Assembly: GCA_949358305.1 (NCBI GenBank)
Contig: OX442314.1
Span: 57,793,369 to 57,857,368, forward strand
Direction of reading: 5' to 3'
DNA length: 64,000 bases
Origin: Strigamia acuminata
Taxonomy: Eukaryota > Arthropoda > Chilopoda > Geophilomorpha > Linotaeniidae
Shown piece after piece: positions 9,688-20,790 of this stretch; the stretch's first letter is position 1; each line of letters begins with the position of its first letter. The translations under genes and the position numbers were made by a program. The notes below the pieces were generated by a model. The model worked only from the letters and a program-made list of their open reading frames with translations, did no database searches and had not been told where the DNA came from.

Positions 9688-11064
9688 TTAGCATGAATGT
9701 CGTTTATATTTCTCTATTTTAGATCTGACCCGCTCATTTTCTTTATTGAGCTCCTCTACTTCGTTCTTTAATTTAGCGCATTCCTTGCATGGGATGGCAG
9801 TCGCTTCTGTTCTCATCAGGTCTGTTAAAAGGTTTGTTTTGATTTTGGACACATCATTATCCCTGAATTGCTGATTCTAGCATTTGGCAATTGAATTTCG
9901 AATAGATTTGTAATTCCTAACGATTCAATCACAAAATTGATCAAATCCTAAACATAAAAATATTTATATTTAAATTCTAAATGGCAAGGCAGTATTTAAT
10001 AAATTACATTTGCAGTGTCAGCAACATTGAACATTCTTCCAAATAGTCGACCATCGGAAAGACAAAATCGGACGAGAATTTCTTCTGATGGTTCGTTTTG
10101 CAGTAGTGTTGTTTTATCCTAGCAAATAAATATGAAATTAAGGTTTATAAATAAATTTATGGAATAGTTGTTAGTTACAATTTCAGTCTGCAATCTGTTG
10201 GAAACATTTTCGTGTGAATTTGACATCTGAAAGGAGAAGTAAGAGTTTAATATTATATATGGAAGAACAATAATTATTAACTTACAGTGTAATCAGCTCT
10301 TAAACTGGCTGAATACTCATCGTTCTGTACACAACGTAAACATTCATCTCCTACTTTGAATGTTGTAAAACATACATCACAGATCTATAATTAACATTTG
10401 GTTAAGAATTTCAGTTATTGCTTATAATTAAAATGTAAACAAATCTCTCTTTCATTACTTGCAGACAGCTCATGTGTTGATTCCAAAACTGTTTCTTCAA
10501 TAATTGACTGTTGTGTAACTACATTAGCCTTATCCCGATCCAGTTTTGTCAAAAAATTAAATCGTAATGTGGAGTTTTTCGGGTTTGACGGGCGATAACG
10601 ATCGCCAGGGGGCGGGCAGGACATACACGAATATGTCCGATAGACGTTTTTGGGGAAGACAGCCAATTAGGGGCTGTCCTTTGAGGTTAGCCAATCAGGG
10701 CCGACCAGTGAGATATATAATTAGATGTTTGTATTGAATAAAATTACTTTGACTTGAATAAGCTAGTGTGCGTGTCTTGTTATTTCTTAGTCAGCTAATC
10801 TCAGCTTTGAGATAGTTTACAGTAACACTGGTGTTGCAATTTTGTCATACATTTCTCCAATTGTCAACTCCATACAATTTTCACCACCTCGCACTTCCAG
10901 TTCAACGAACACTTCCTCCAAGTGCAGCTTCTTTTCTCGACAGTAGGAGTTTGGAAAGTACAGTTCAGAACACTTCTTTATGATGTCATCCAAAGTCTGG
11001 TTTTTTCCCATTTGAACAGAAAACACTCCACCTCCTTTATCTTTACGAACGTAGATGTACTCAT
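9688..11064 (-). pseudogene. Broken multi-exon gene with GGG motif, Cys-rich exon and UBX-like end
   Basis: Minus-strand exons with good splice borders: about 11064-10440 (VRKDKGGGVFSVQMGKNQTL, then a segment ending in STHELSA), 10384-10286 (ICDVCFTTFKVGDECLRC, four Cys, flanked by AG and GTAAGT), 10226-10179 (MSNSHENVSNRLQTEI), 10118-10008 (SEEILVRFCLSDGRLFGRMF, resembling a ubiquitin-like or UBX strand pattern) and 9947-9688 (ending in a coiled coil with CKECAKLKNEVEEL). The first exon is interrupted at 10567/10822 by a solo LTR, and the frame continues once the LTR and one GTAA copy are removed. A further one-base frame break lies near 9860. Exon joins are my inference. The family is not recognised; similar GGG-motif proteins occur in other invertebrates as far as I recall. 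Confidence 0.6.
10568..10821 (+). mobile_element. Solo LTR, 254 bp, TSD GTAA
   Basis: Starts TGTGGAGTTTTTC and ends TAGTTTACA, flanked on both sides by GTAA (10564-10567 and 10822-10825), the 4-bp duplication left by Ty3-type integrases. It carries CCAAT boxes near 10650 and 10690, a TATATAA at 10714-10720 and AATAAA at 10737-10742, a compact U3-R-U5 layout in plus orientation. It sits inside a coding exon on the opposite strand. Confidence 0.85.
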
Positions 11065-11260
11065 TTTTTAAAAAGTGATTCTGTATTGTAGAAAATGGAA
11101 GACCGGTACATTTGTTTCATTTTCGTTGTAAAATCCCTGCATCTAATTGATTTATTTTCGTACACTTGACGGTTTTATTATGCCACCAAAGGTCGTTGAA
11201 GTAATTTTATGCTTTGATATTTAATGCACACATTTAAGAAATGCCTTAATTAAGCAGCTG
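11065..11260. repeat. Dispersed repeat R, copy 3 (partial)
   Basis: About 195 bp matching the middle of copy 1 (8779-8965) and copy 2 (43600-43790), from GTGATTCTGTATT through CCACCAAAGGTC to AAGAAATGCCTTAATTAAGC. It abuts the 5' end of the broken gene at 9688-11064, so it may have removed that gene's start. Confidence 0.75.
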
Positions 11261-11479
11261 ATCGCAGCATAAGTTTTTGTTCATCAAAACAAGTTTGAAT
11301 GTTTTCTTTAGTAGCTAAACAATATCTGCATATTCTCCTATTTGAAAAGTTACATTTAAAGCCTTCTATTTCATGACTACCTAAATTGTCACCTAAATTA
11401 CATGTTGGCAATAGACCTTTTAACATTTACTTTTAATGCACCACCAGTTTCAGTGACCCAAATTCCGACATTTTCTAAA
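11261..11479. other. Intergenic AT-rich sequence
   Basis: No coding or repeat signal seen before the foldback element. Confidence 0.4.
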
Positions 11480-11689
11480 GTATTTCAGGGGTGCCGTTCC
11501 AACGGCGAATCGTCCAAGGGCGAATCTGGCCATTCGGACGAAAGGCGAATTTTGACTTTATTCTGTCCAAAGCAGTCCCAATGGCAAATTTCTCCCAATT
11601 CGCCATTGGGACTGCTTTTGGACCTTTCTAATGGCGAATTGGTAACCGATTCGCCATTGGAAACGCAGAGACGTTTCCAATGGCGAATA

Positions 11690-11960
11690 TGTGCGTGTTG
11701 AAATTCGCCGTGGAACGCAAAAACGTGTCTAATGGCGAATAGGTGTAGATTGAAATTCGCCGTTGGAAACGCAAAAACGTTTCCAATGGCGAATACGTGT
11801 AGGTTGAAATTCGCCGTTGGAAACGCAAAAACGTTTCCAATGGCGAATACGTGTAGGTTGAAATTCGCCGTTGGAAACGCAAAAACGTTTCCAATGGCGA
11901 ATATGTGTTGGTTGAAATTTGCCATTGGAAAGGGTTTTGCGTTTCCAACGGCGAATTGAA
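11690..11960. repeat. 54-bp tandem array in left foldback arm
   Basis: About five copies of a 54-bp unit containing GGAAACGCAAAAACGTTTCC and GGCGAATACGTGTAGG. Because 54 is divisible by three the array stays open in several frames and yields 18-residue protein repeats, but nothing suggests translation. Each unit contains two short inverted repeats (TTGGAAACG with CGTTTCCAA, and GGCGAAT with ATTCGCC). Confidence 0.85.
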
Positions 11961-12969
11961 ATTGAACGCGCCTAGTGTGTATTTAAAGTGCTTGTGAGTC
12001 TCGAGCGAACGATTTGGTTTGTTTAATTCAAAGTGACCTTTATTTGTAACTCTAACTGGACGGAATTTCGTTAAAATTTAGCAAATTCCGATGAGATTTT
12101 GCAATTTTTTTGTAAATTTTGGTGATTTCCGATGAACTTACAGATTTTCGATGAAATTTCGTGATTTTTTCAAAGATTAAACGTTTTCATCATGTTTTTA
12201 AGAAAAGAACAAATAAACAAATCAATCAATCAATCAATATCAAAATAATTCCGCCAATTCTTGTAACCAATCATTTCATTTTATTCTATCTAACAACATT
12301 GATAAAATTAACGCCATATTGGAAGAGTTATTCTGATTTTGATCAATTGATTGATTGTGTTGTTATTAGGAGGGAAAAATAAGGCACGAGTAGCTGCATT
12401 CAAAAATTAAAATATTTTGTGGTTTACTTCAATTAAAAAAAAATGACATCATCTCCAGTCCTATTTATTAAATTAAACTATATTAATAATTTATTCATAA
12501 CTGTAAGTATATATTTATTATAATTATTTAAAAAAATCAAAATTTAAACTTAAAATACACTTAAACTAAAATTGTATTTTTAGTTTTGAATGCATCTACT
12601 GAATCTCATGTGCAGTGTGTTTTTATTTATATTACTTTTTACTACAAAGGGGTGGCCAACAACGGCTTGGGGCATTTTCCACATGTCCACTAACGAGGTC
12701 ACAGAAGCAAGGTTTGATTTAGCAACAAAAACATGATGAAAACGTTTAATCTTTGAAAAAATCACGAAATTTCATCGAAAATCTGTAAGTTCATCGGAAA
12801 TCACCAAAATTTACAAAAAAATTGCAAAATTTCATCGGAATTTGCTAAATTTTAACGAAATTCCGTCCAGTTAGAGTTACAAATAAAGATCACTTTGAAT
12901 TAAACAAACCAAATCGTTCGCTCGAGACTCACAAGCACTTTAAATACACACTAGGCGCGTTCAATTTCA

Positions 12970-13225
12970 ATTCGCCGTTGGAAACGCAAAACCCTTTCCA
13001 ATGGCAAATTTCAACCTAAACATATTCGCCATTGGAAACGTTTTTGCGTTTCCAACGGCGAATTTCAACCTAAACATATTCGCCATTGGAAACGTTTTTG
13101 CGTTTCCAACGGCGAATTTCAACCTACACGTATTCGCCATTGGAAACGTTTTTGCGTTTCCAACGGCGAATTTCAACCTACACGTATTCGCCATTGGAAA
13201 CGTTTTTGCGTTTCCAATGGCGAAT
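12970..13225. repeat. 54-bp tandem array in right foldback arm
   Basis: The inverted counterpart of the left array, again with a 54-bp period and about five units (TTCGCCATTGGAAACG). The outermost units in both arms are more diverged than the inner ones. Confidence 0.85.
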
Positions 13226-13544
13226 TTTATATTTCAAACAAATTTTCCACATTCGCCCTTGGAACAGGAAAATGTGTTTCCAATGGCAAATAGCAGAAAT
13301 GGCACTCAAAAAACGTTTCCAATGGCGAATTTTATTAAATTCGCCATTGGAAACGTCAAAATAGGTTTCCAACGGCGAATTTTAGAAATTCGCCCTTACG
13401 CGATTCGCCGTTGGAACGGGTACCCGTATTTCAATGCGAAATTAGTTGTTCAAAAACGAGTACTAAACCAAATGTTTTTATATCAACACGTTTGGCAAGC
13501 AAAATGAGATGAATAATTCCTAACTTGGATTGAATTCCAAATTA

Positions 13545-14840
13545 TTATTATTATTATTATTATTTATTTCAACACTCCCATGGAGTAAAATACAAGTCAA
13601 AGACAATACGATTATATATTCTTCTGAACTTTAAGAAGGTGCGTACGCAAACGTTTATGCATATGTTTACAATGGTGTTGGCAGCGCGAGGCTGAGCATT
13701 CGAGCACTGATGAACGGATGTCTGTGGGGAGATCATTCCAATCCGAGAGGCATCGGTAGGGATACGAATTTGCGAGATATGATGAAAGGTTGGTATTCAC
13801 TTCAAACTTGTGTCGACGAGTAGAGCGAGTCTCAGTGTCAGAGTGATAGAATTTGACGATGGCCCGAGCGGGATGATCTGGGTTCCGAATGACGTCAGCC
13901 AGAGAAGTGAGGTCATTTAGGAGAAGGAGGTTAGCCAGCGTCATAATGTTTAGCTTATTGTAATAAGGGGTGATATGAGTCATGCCAGGCAATTTGAAGG
14001 CAGTGCGAAGTACTAAGTTATAAGCAGTGGTAACTTGGAATTTAAAACTGTTGGAAGTAGAATTCCAGAACTGAGATGCATAGATGACAGAAGGGTAGAT
14101 CTTAGACCGAATGTAGGAGAGCATTTCAGAGCGGGATAGGACACTCCTCAAATGCTTCACTATAAAGGCTGAGCGGGTTAGAAATCGGGTTATATTCCGG
14201 ATGTGGGGGGCAAAAGTCAGGTGAGGGTCGAGGGTAAGACCAAGGACGACCATGCTGTCAACTGGGTACGGGGTCACACCCCGCGACGGTTTGCTGAAAG
14301 TCATGAAACCAGTCTTTTCCTGGTTCAAACTCATATCATGAGCTGTGTACCAGTTGGATAAGGTCGACAGATCGGCAGTGAAGAGAGTCCGAATGGGGAC
14401 AAGGAGGTCATTCCCAGTGATTTGAGTGAGGAAATTATCGTCCACATATGAACGAATCTTGGAAGTGAGAGGGAGTGTCAGAATGGGCCCAGTGATAGAA
14501 TTGTACAGCAAGGGACCTAGAACAGTGCCCTGTACAACGCCACGGGAGATGGGAAATTCTGAAGACTGGGGGTCAGATGCAATATGGAATTTACGATCAG
14601 AGAGGTAAGATGTGAAGAGTTGAAGGGGCATGGGACCAATAGACAGATTGCTGAGGCAATTTATAACATACTGGTGTGGTGGGGTGTCGAATGCCTTGGA
14701 AACATCAGTTTTTGCCAGGTGTAACTGGTTATTGCGGTCACAGCATTTGATGATGTCCAAATATAAAGCACAGATCAGGTGGAGGGCATTAGAGCCTGGC
14801 CTAGTGCCGTACTGGTTAGGGGGAGAGTGTTTAATTATCT
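13545..14840 (-). mobile_element. 5'-truncated LINE with (ATT)n tail
   Basis: A minus-strand non-LTR retrotransposon fragment. The 3' end is an (ATT)n run at 13541-13567 on the plus strand, a microsatellite tail as in CR1/L2 or related clades. The coding part starts abruptly at about 14838 in the middle of the reverse transcriptase, as expected from incomplete reverse transcription. No clear target duplication seen. Confidence 0.85.
13612..14838 (-). pseudogene. LINE reverse transcriptase, C-terminal two thirds
   Basis: The frame is open from the truncation point to the stop. It begins with QYGTRPGSNALHL, then DVSKAFD (motif A), GVVQGTVLGPLL (motif B) and SYVDDNF, the catalytic YVDD of motif C at about 14440. 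Further on are EKTGFMTF and LGLTLDP. The C-terminal 200 residues, with SRSEMLSYIRSKIYPSVIYAS and SDWNDLP, match the usual thumb and C-terminal region of such elements. There is no upstream endonuclease or ORF1, so this copy cannot retrotranspose by itself. No internal stop was seen, which suggests a fairly recent insertion. Confidence 0.85.
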
Positions 14841-15117
14841 AATGTAAAATACACACCACAAAGTTTATGTTTACTTCTTATCACCAAGCGGGTTAGCCAC
14901 TTCAAAATCATCTAAAACAAGTTTAATCTTATTGATTTAGGTTTACTTGAAAATAAGAAATGTCTTCAGTAAATTACCATCTTCATGATTACTCAAAACA
15001 TTTTCATCTACAACTTTCTTAAAGTTAAAATTTTTTCATACATCCTGTTTTGATAAATAACTTGTGAGTGTTTTTAAAATTGGCACTTATTGATATGTTT
15101 CAATTAATTTTAAAATC
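14841..15117. other. Intergenic AT-rich sequence
   Basis: No coding or repeat structure recognised. Confidence 0.4.
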
Positions 15118-15362
15118 CAGAATTTTTGCGAGTATTTTGTCCAGTTGTTTATCAACAGTGACTTTGTTGACATGCACTATTGAGAAGACCATTCTGGTAG
15201 CCTTCCTTGCAGTCCTGTGAAGTATCCATCCGAACTACATTTCAATAGCCATCAGGTTTCGTTCCAATCGTTTGGATTTTCCTGTTGTCACTTTCCAAAA
15301 ATGATCAGTTCCAATTAATATCGAAATACCTTCATCCACTCGATTGGAACATTGTGGTAAAC
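15118..15362 (-). pseudogene. BEL/Pao-like polyprotein fragment (DUF1758 region)
   Basis: The minus strand reads ISILIGTDHFWKVTTGKSKR followed by LERNLMAIE, a stop, then FGWILH. The pattern of a protease-like ILIG(A/T)D followed by an FGW-x-L segment is the hallmark of the DUF1758/peptidase region of BEL/Pao and related polyproteins. The stop and the lack of RT or integrase around it show it is a dead scrap. Confidence 0.6.
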
Positions 15363-16171
15363 TTATTTCCAAATGTCGCCAATAGAATTGTTTATATAGC
15401 ATTCAAGGTTATCTGAGTAATCTCAAGCAATAAAACTAAATTTTTATAATATGATACATAAAAACTTACACTAAAAGATTGAACACAACTATATAATAAG
15501 AGAAGATTGGTAATTAATTATAAAGTTCGATGATGGCTGTGGCCAACTTTATCACAAACCATTGCATTTGCATAAAAAACTAGGGAAACCACAGAAAACC
15601 TAGATTATGGTTATAATTAAAAAAAGTAATAAAAATAAGTAGAAGTAATAAAAAACAGGAAGTTAATACATAAACAACAACTTATTAAGCATCAATATCG
15701 TGTTTGAATAGCCAACTGTTTTTTTCGAGAAAGGTTGGAGGTTCTTTACAACTTCAGTTGCCTGATTTTTTGCTTTTTTTCATCTGCACCATTTTTGATT
15801 TTTCAAAGTCATTTTTTTGCATCCTCATCGCAATAATTTATCATATTGCAATATTGTTTTGATTGCCATTTGTAACGCTTTGGCCTTATCCGTTTTTCTC
15901 TATCTTCCATTTCACTTTCATCGCTGGACATCAGTTCCCAATAACTGTTCACTATCCTGATAGGCTGAACACATTATTGAAAAAATGGAATCAAAAGACC
16001 AAGTGTTTTTTATGCTAAAAGAACACTTCTTTATCTTGATGGGATTTAAAACACTGCCATTCTTGAACAGTTTAATCGGATGAGATGCTTCAATCTATTC
16101 GAAATTACAATAGAAATAAGTTCTTTTATTTCAAGTTAATTTAGGAGGCTTGGTCTGTCCCATCTAATTTT
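15363..16171. other. Intergenic, one short coding-like stretch
   Basis: Mostly AT-rich without structure. On the minus strand at about 15930-15806 a 41-codon frame MSSDESEMEDREKRIRPKRY is acidic then basic and could be a lost exon, but no family is recognised. Confidence 0.3.
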
Positions 16172-17742
16172 CTACTGCTTCAAGCATTCCATGAATTTAA
16201 ACTGAAGTACCGTATTTTGATTGTGTTTGCACACAAAGCAGATTACCCCTTGGACATTTTCCGATCCACCTTCGGGTTCTCCACATATGAAATGTACCTT
16301 TTTCTTGCATAATGAACAGGTATGTGCACCATGGTATTCTTTGTTGCAACAATAGCAGATATTTTCAGTTTTGTCTTCTGCTGGTAATTGAGAATCAGTT
16401 CCTGCCGGTTCTTCACATAAATTATCATGTGACTGTCGCGATTTAAGAAATTTCAGTGCATTATTTATGATCCCTTTCACTTCCATTCTTTCTTCCGCAT
16501 CAACTTCAATCGTTTTTTTTCTCTTGCGTTGTGTCAAACTTGCCAGCATCTCTGCTGTTGGCGACGGTGATGACGATGATCGACCAGAGTGGGAAGTTAT
16601 AGTGTAGGTGCTTGGTGACAGCAGTGGTAGCACTTGTATGCCAGGTGACATCGGAAGATGCACTTGTGTGTCGTTGGGCAGCTCTTGTTTAACCTGTATG
16701 CCTACATGTGTTTTGGTTTCAGGTAAATGCCTGCTCACATTACTTGTTGAACTAATAAGCAATAAAATTAATCAAATTAATCAAATTTCTTGCAAACACC
16801 AATTAAATGAACAATTCATTTTTACCTGCGAGTTGAAATATAATTTTCACAAAAACTCAGATGACAATATCATGGCCATTTCCTTAGTAATTCTCCAGAA
16901 TACGGACCATTTTCTGGTAGAATGACGGTTTACGGGCGACCCGAAAATCAAGTTTATTAAATTCAGTTCAAATTAAAGAAAAAATTAAAAATTAAAACCC
17001 CAAGAAGGGCTAACAAGGGGGGGCGCAGCCCCCCCCTTGACCCCCGCGAACCTCACCTTGCTGGTTTTTTTATGCAAACCACTTCTTTTTCGGGTCGCCC
17101 GTAAACCGTCATTCTGCCCATTTTCTTTACTAAAATAAAAATAAATGTTATTTAAAAACTAGTTACTAGTATTATTCTACAATAGACTTACCATCAGTCT
17201 TTAAATTACAATGGATTCCAAGCCATTTTTTAAAATCCTCAAACAGGCCATCGTTAAAACGGTTATACAGGCCTCGACTTTGAAGCCTGCCTTTTACCGT
17301 CTCCTGTTTGTAAGCCTTTCCTTTCGCCATGACATCAGTATTGGCATTGATTTCAGATGTTACGTCATCGTGTTTTTTAGTCTCCACAGAAACACCAATT
17401 ACATCTAACAATTCTAAAATTGAAACAATTAAAGATAAATATTATTATTATATTATTACATTATTGCAATAATTTATTACCTCGCTTCACACACTCCTTA
17501 TTCGTGTTGTAACTTCCTAGGATATGTTTAATCAGAGATTGGGTCACTGTAGGAGAATTCTTTGCCTTTTTGATTGGCATAAAAATTTGCCCTTGCTGAT
17601 TTGTTCCACTCAGCAGCAGTAGCCCTATCTAACTTATGGACTTTCATTAGATGCTGAGGCAAATAACCTTAAGTGTGGCTTGAACATATTGGACAAACTA
17701 TGTTCACGCGATTAGCCTTTCGTTTTGGAGCATCTTTTAAAT
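16172..17742 (-). pseudogene. Broken zinc-finger gene (C2H2 plus Cys/His-rich C-terminus)
   Basis: Three minus-strand exons. 17742-17481 encodes a C2H2 finger (NIVCPICSSHT, a stop codon, GYLPQHLMKVH) and then a frame change near 17580. 17413-17192 (GKAYKQETVKGRLQSRGLYN, donor GTAAGT). 16751-16172 encodes a 193-residue tail ending in a Cys/His-rich module (CYCCNKEYHGAHTCSLCKKK, VHFIC, CFVC). Such combined fingers are common in invertebrate transposon-derived or SCAND3-like proteins, which is recall only. The stop and frameshift in the first exon make it a pseudogene. A MITE sits in the intron at 16916-17118. Confidence 0.6.
16916..17118 (-). mobile_element. MITE-1 copy A, 203 bp, TSD CATTTTCT
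   Basis: Terminal inverted repeats begin GGTAGAATGACGG and, from the other end, GGCAGAATGACGG, extending through TTTACGGGCGACCCGAAAA. It is flanked by CATTTTCT at 16908-16915 and 17119-17126. The centre is a GC-rich hairpin (a run of seven or eight G, a short loop, then the matching C run). Copy B lies at 57399-57602 in the opposite orientation. The 8-bp duplication fits a hAT or Merlin source. Confidence 0.9.
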
Positions 17743-17848
17743 CTGGTAATTAATAAAAAAAAATTAAATAAGATACAATATCAAAGTATGGTAATTCTTG
17801 TAGACACGTGGTTATGTTTTACAAATACTGATACTTTATTCTATAATG
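17743..17848. other. Intergenic AT-rich sequence
   Basis: No feature recognised. Confidence 0.4.
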
Positions 17849-19439
17849 TGTGACGATTGACTTGGCGAGATACAAATTGCTTAACAATTAGAGCGAGAAC
17901 TCGTGTGAAAGTGTAAAAGTACGGAGGCTTGTGATTTCTCAAATCATGTAACAATTTATTACGAATGGAAGACTTATATAAAACCTATGCCTACAAATGG
18001 CTAAATAACTTCATGTTAAATATACAATGGGTTGGCAAAAGCCCTGAAATAATATCACTTGCGGTTTTCAGTCGTGCAATAAGAATGTGTATCTTTCTTA
18101 TTACGGTGACGTAAAAGATGTCGTCTGAGTATGGTTCGGGCTTCCAAATGGTCCTGGATTGGTTCTAAAATGGTGTGTAATGGTTAGGCTTGGGTGTGTT
18201 ATATCCGAGAGGTGCGGTTGACTTTGGCACAATCATCACACGTATAATTATTATATTGTTAATAATTGTACAGCGCGATCATAAGAATGATGAAACAATC
18301 GAAATAAATATTCATGTAAATTCTATTGAATTAAACATGATATTGTGTTCGCGAAACTGGATAAATAACTATAAAAATAAAGAAATAATTAAAATAGCGC
18401 CGAGCTATTTTTGCCCCGAGTGCAATCAACATTTGAGTCAGACTGAAATGTTCCGTCAAACCAACAACGAAATGAATCGAAGTATTTCGCAGGAAAGGTT
18501 ATCCATCGCCGGGAAATTACTCCACTCGGTCCTGGCTGGCGGGAGAGTAACCGGGAAATTACTCCGCGTCGATTACTCTGATAATGCGTCTGTGAAATAT
18601 AAATACTCCACTCTAGATTCTACATTACCAATGCGTCTGTGAATTTTACTCCACTCTAGATTCTGCATTCTACAACGGAATGTTGGCATGAAGCTGGAGG
18701 GAGTGCGTCTGTGGGTTGTACCCCACTCTAGATACTACACTTAAATGTGTCTGTGAATCTCTCCACTCTAGTTACTACATTTCTACAACGGAATGTTGGC
18801 ATGAAGAGGCGGGCAGTGTGTCTGTGAGTCTTCTACCCACTCTAGATACTTACACTAAATACAAAGTATTTCTACAACGGATTGTCGGAACGCAGAGAAG
18901 TATAATATGTGCTCAAGTAATATCAGTATCAAACAAAAACAGAACAAGAGCGAGCTATATCCGTTTTGCAGGGGGATATATACTCGGTGAGGAGAATAGC
19001 TGTTCAGTGATCCAATGGGATCACTGGGCAGTCAAATCCATCCAATCCCAGATCATAGGAAGTGGATACCCAGGACATAGTCTTCTACTAGGTCCACTAC
19101 AGGAACTGGATACGCAGGACACACTTTGGATTAAGTCCCTTTGACTATAATCCAAAAGGAGTCCAACTCACAGTGGGTGATGAAGGGTGACTTCACCAGG
19201 TGTAAAGTTTGCACATAATTCAATAGAATTATGTGACAAATAAATCAACTAGTATTTAAACATCCAAAAGTATTTAAAAGTGTCTAAAGTCGCAGTGGAA
19301 TAAAATATAAATAGTAATTTATATTTTATTCACCCAAAAATTGTCGAAATTTGAAATTACCGCTAAAACGTATCACCGCCATCTATTGGTGAAGTAATCG
19401 TCCTATACTAACAAAGTGTATGACAGTGTAACCGTCACA
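17849..19439. mobile_element. Solo LTR, 1591 bp, TSD AATG
   Basis: Begins TGTGACGATTGACTTGG and ends GTGTAACCGTCACA, with AATG on both sides (17845-17848 and 19440-19443). The first bases resemble those of the two full Ty3 elements (TGTGACC). No PBS, polypurine tract or pol is present, so it is either a solo LTR left by recombination or a small non-autonomous element. It contains a tandem block at 18588-18880 and an AATAAA near 19302. Open frames in it (for example 18190-18642) have no recognisable content. Confidence 0.75.
18588..18880 (+). repeat. Imperfect tandem repeat inside the solo LTR
   Basis: Five or so units, each with TGYGTCTGTGARTY followed by CCACTCTAGATACTACA, interleaved with CTACAACGGAATGTTGGCAT three times. 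Unit length varies from about 45 to 110 bp. Confidence 0.7.
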
Positions 19440-19443
19440 AATG

Positions 19444-19621
19444 ATACGCTTAAATATCTATGCTTGATCCTGATTGGTCAGCATAATAGGTTTTATCAAC
19501 TGGCGGTAACGGGAAACAAACTTTCAATTCCAACACTTTCCCTGAATGTTTCTTTCCTTACATTTCAAACTAACTAATTTTCCTCAATCTGAATTCTATA
19601 ATAAACTTTTTGTGTTTCGGT
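19444..19621. other. Intergenic
   Basis: No feature recognised. Confidence 0.4.
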
Positions 19622-20050
19622 TTAAACAAACCTTACAAAAGCTTTCTTGGCATCCGCGTCAGTTTTTATAGTTTTTTCAATTTCTTCCAAGCATTCCGAT
19701 GTGTCGGCGGGCAAGACGAACGCCAATTCGGTTTCATCATTTGCCATTGGAGAATGGCACCGGCGTCCTCGTTCGGTTTTACTGTCAAAGAGTCTAGCAA
19801 ACATTGCACCGTGTGTCGCCACATCGCTCTGGGTGACGGAAACACTCGCATATATCGATGTTACCATTGTTGTTAAATGAGCTTGACGTTTCATCATTTC
19901 TTCCATCATTTCTTGCAACATCTTCAGAATATTGTTAGAATTATCTTGCAGAATTTGTTCGTCAAGACTTTCTTCGTCTTCCGAAAAATTTCCTTCCTGG
20001 GTATACTCGACTGTATTATTGATCGGTGCAATTCGTGCAAATTTCGGAAG
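19622..20050 (-). pseudogene. Acidic coiled-coil ORF with DUF4806-like end, remnant
   Basis: An open minus-strand frame of about 143 codons without a clear start: acidic SEDEESLDEQILQDNSNN, a helix rich in Met and Glu (MLQEMMEEMMKRQ), then ETELAFVLPADTSECLEEIE and a basic end. The last part resembles the DUF4806 domain found at the C-terminus of many invertebrate transposon-associated ORFs (recall). A TGA lies immediately upstream in frame, with acidic coding-like sequence (PESEDDFEVEEEF) before it, so an ancestral stop or frameshift is likely. Confidence 0.45.
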
Positions 20051-20118
20051 TCAAAACTCTTCTTCAACTTCGAAATCATCCTCGGATTCGGGATTGTTAA
20101 TTGGATTTGCTCTTCGGA

Positions 20119-20790
20119 TCACTTTTGGTGTGCTTTTAGTGCTCGATTAAATTTGTTCAGGTAATTCCTTTGGATTTCGATTAAAGCAATAAAGAGAGAG
20201 TCCAATACAAATTCTTTCCTATCAATCGTATCTTTGATCACACGATTTATGCTCTCACTCGTCTTATTCATAGCCAGTTTCGACTTGAATGCAGGAAACT
20301 TCAGCGTAAATAGTTTGGCGGAATGAAAAACAATGTTATCTCTGAGGTTCTTATCAAAATAAGTTTTAAAACTTTTTGTCCAACGACCACTGAGACGATC
20401 GTATAATTCATCAAACTTTTCAATTGGATTGCATTCCATAAGCATCTCAACATTATTCACATACACTGTATAGTCGTCGCTTTTAGCACATCTACTAGAG
20501 TCAATGCTTGACATTCGTTAATATTTGATTTTGGCAAAAGACTAAATTATCAGTTCCAACAACTTTCTTAAATGCATTTGTTATAGCAGCTTCTTTATCA
20601 CTCGTGATGGGAATCGGCAATAGGCTGAGACATTTATCAACAATACTACAAAACCGTTATAAACTTTACATACAGCCAACACTGTGACATATGAATAAGC
20701 ACAATTTAACGTCGTATCAACGGATACAATAAATTCGCAATTTTCTTTGCTCCAAGCCAAAACTCTACTTATTCTTGTTAAGATAAAATT
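20119..20790 (-). pseudogene. MULE-type transposase fragment
   Basis: The minus strand reads VLAWSKENCEFIVSVDTTLN at the 5' end, then, after frame changes, ITSDKEAAITNAFKKVVG, then a 131-residue open frame with WTKSFKTYFDKNLRD, NKTSESINRVIKD and LFIALIEIQRNYLN. Asp in VDTTLN and Asp in SDKEAA fit the first two acidic residues of a Mutator-like transposase; the TSESIN and LNKFNRA parts match the usual C-terminal region. It is broken by frameshifts and lacks terminal repeats that I could find. Confidence 0.6.

Larger units (their letters stand above)
11488..13425. mobile_element. Foldback-type element with 0.7-kb inverted arms, TSD GTATTTCA
   Basis: 1938 bp flanked by an 8-bp direct repeat GTATTTCA at 11480-11487 and 13426-13433. 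Left arm 11488-12199 and right arm 12727-13425 are inverted copies; outer ends are GGGGTGCCGTTCCAACGG and, on the other strand, GGGTACCCGTTCCAACGG. Each arm holds a 54-bp tandem array plus a 250-bp non-repeated inner part. The 527-bp centre is AT-rich with no ORF, so the element is non-autonomous. The 8-bp duplication fits hAT or Merlin transposases; the arm architecture recalls Drosophila FB elements. Confidence 0.88.

Noticed and set aside
11485-11948. Overlapping open frames with 18-residue protein repeats in the foldback arms
   Set aside because: They arise because the DNA unit is 54 bp, divisible by three; the same happens on both strands and in both arms.
18190-19144. 142-150 codon frames
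   Set aside because: They run through the tandem block of the solo LTR and have no recognisable content.
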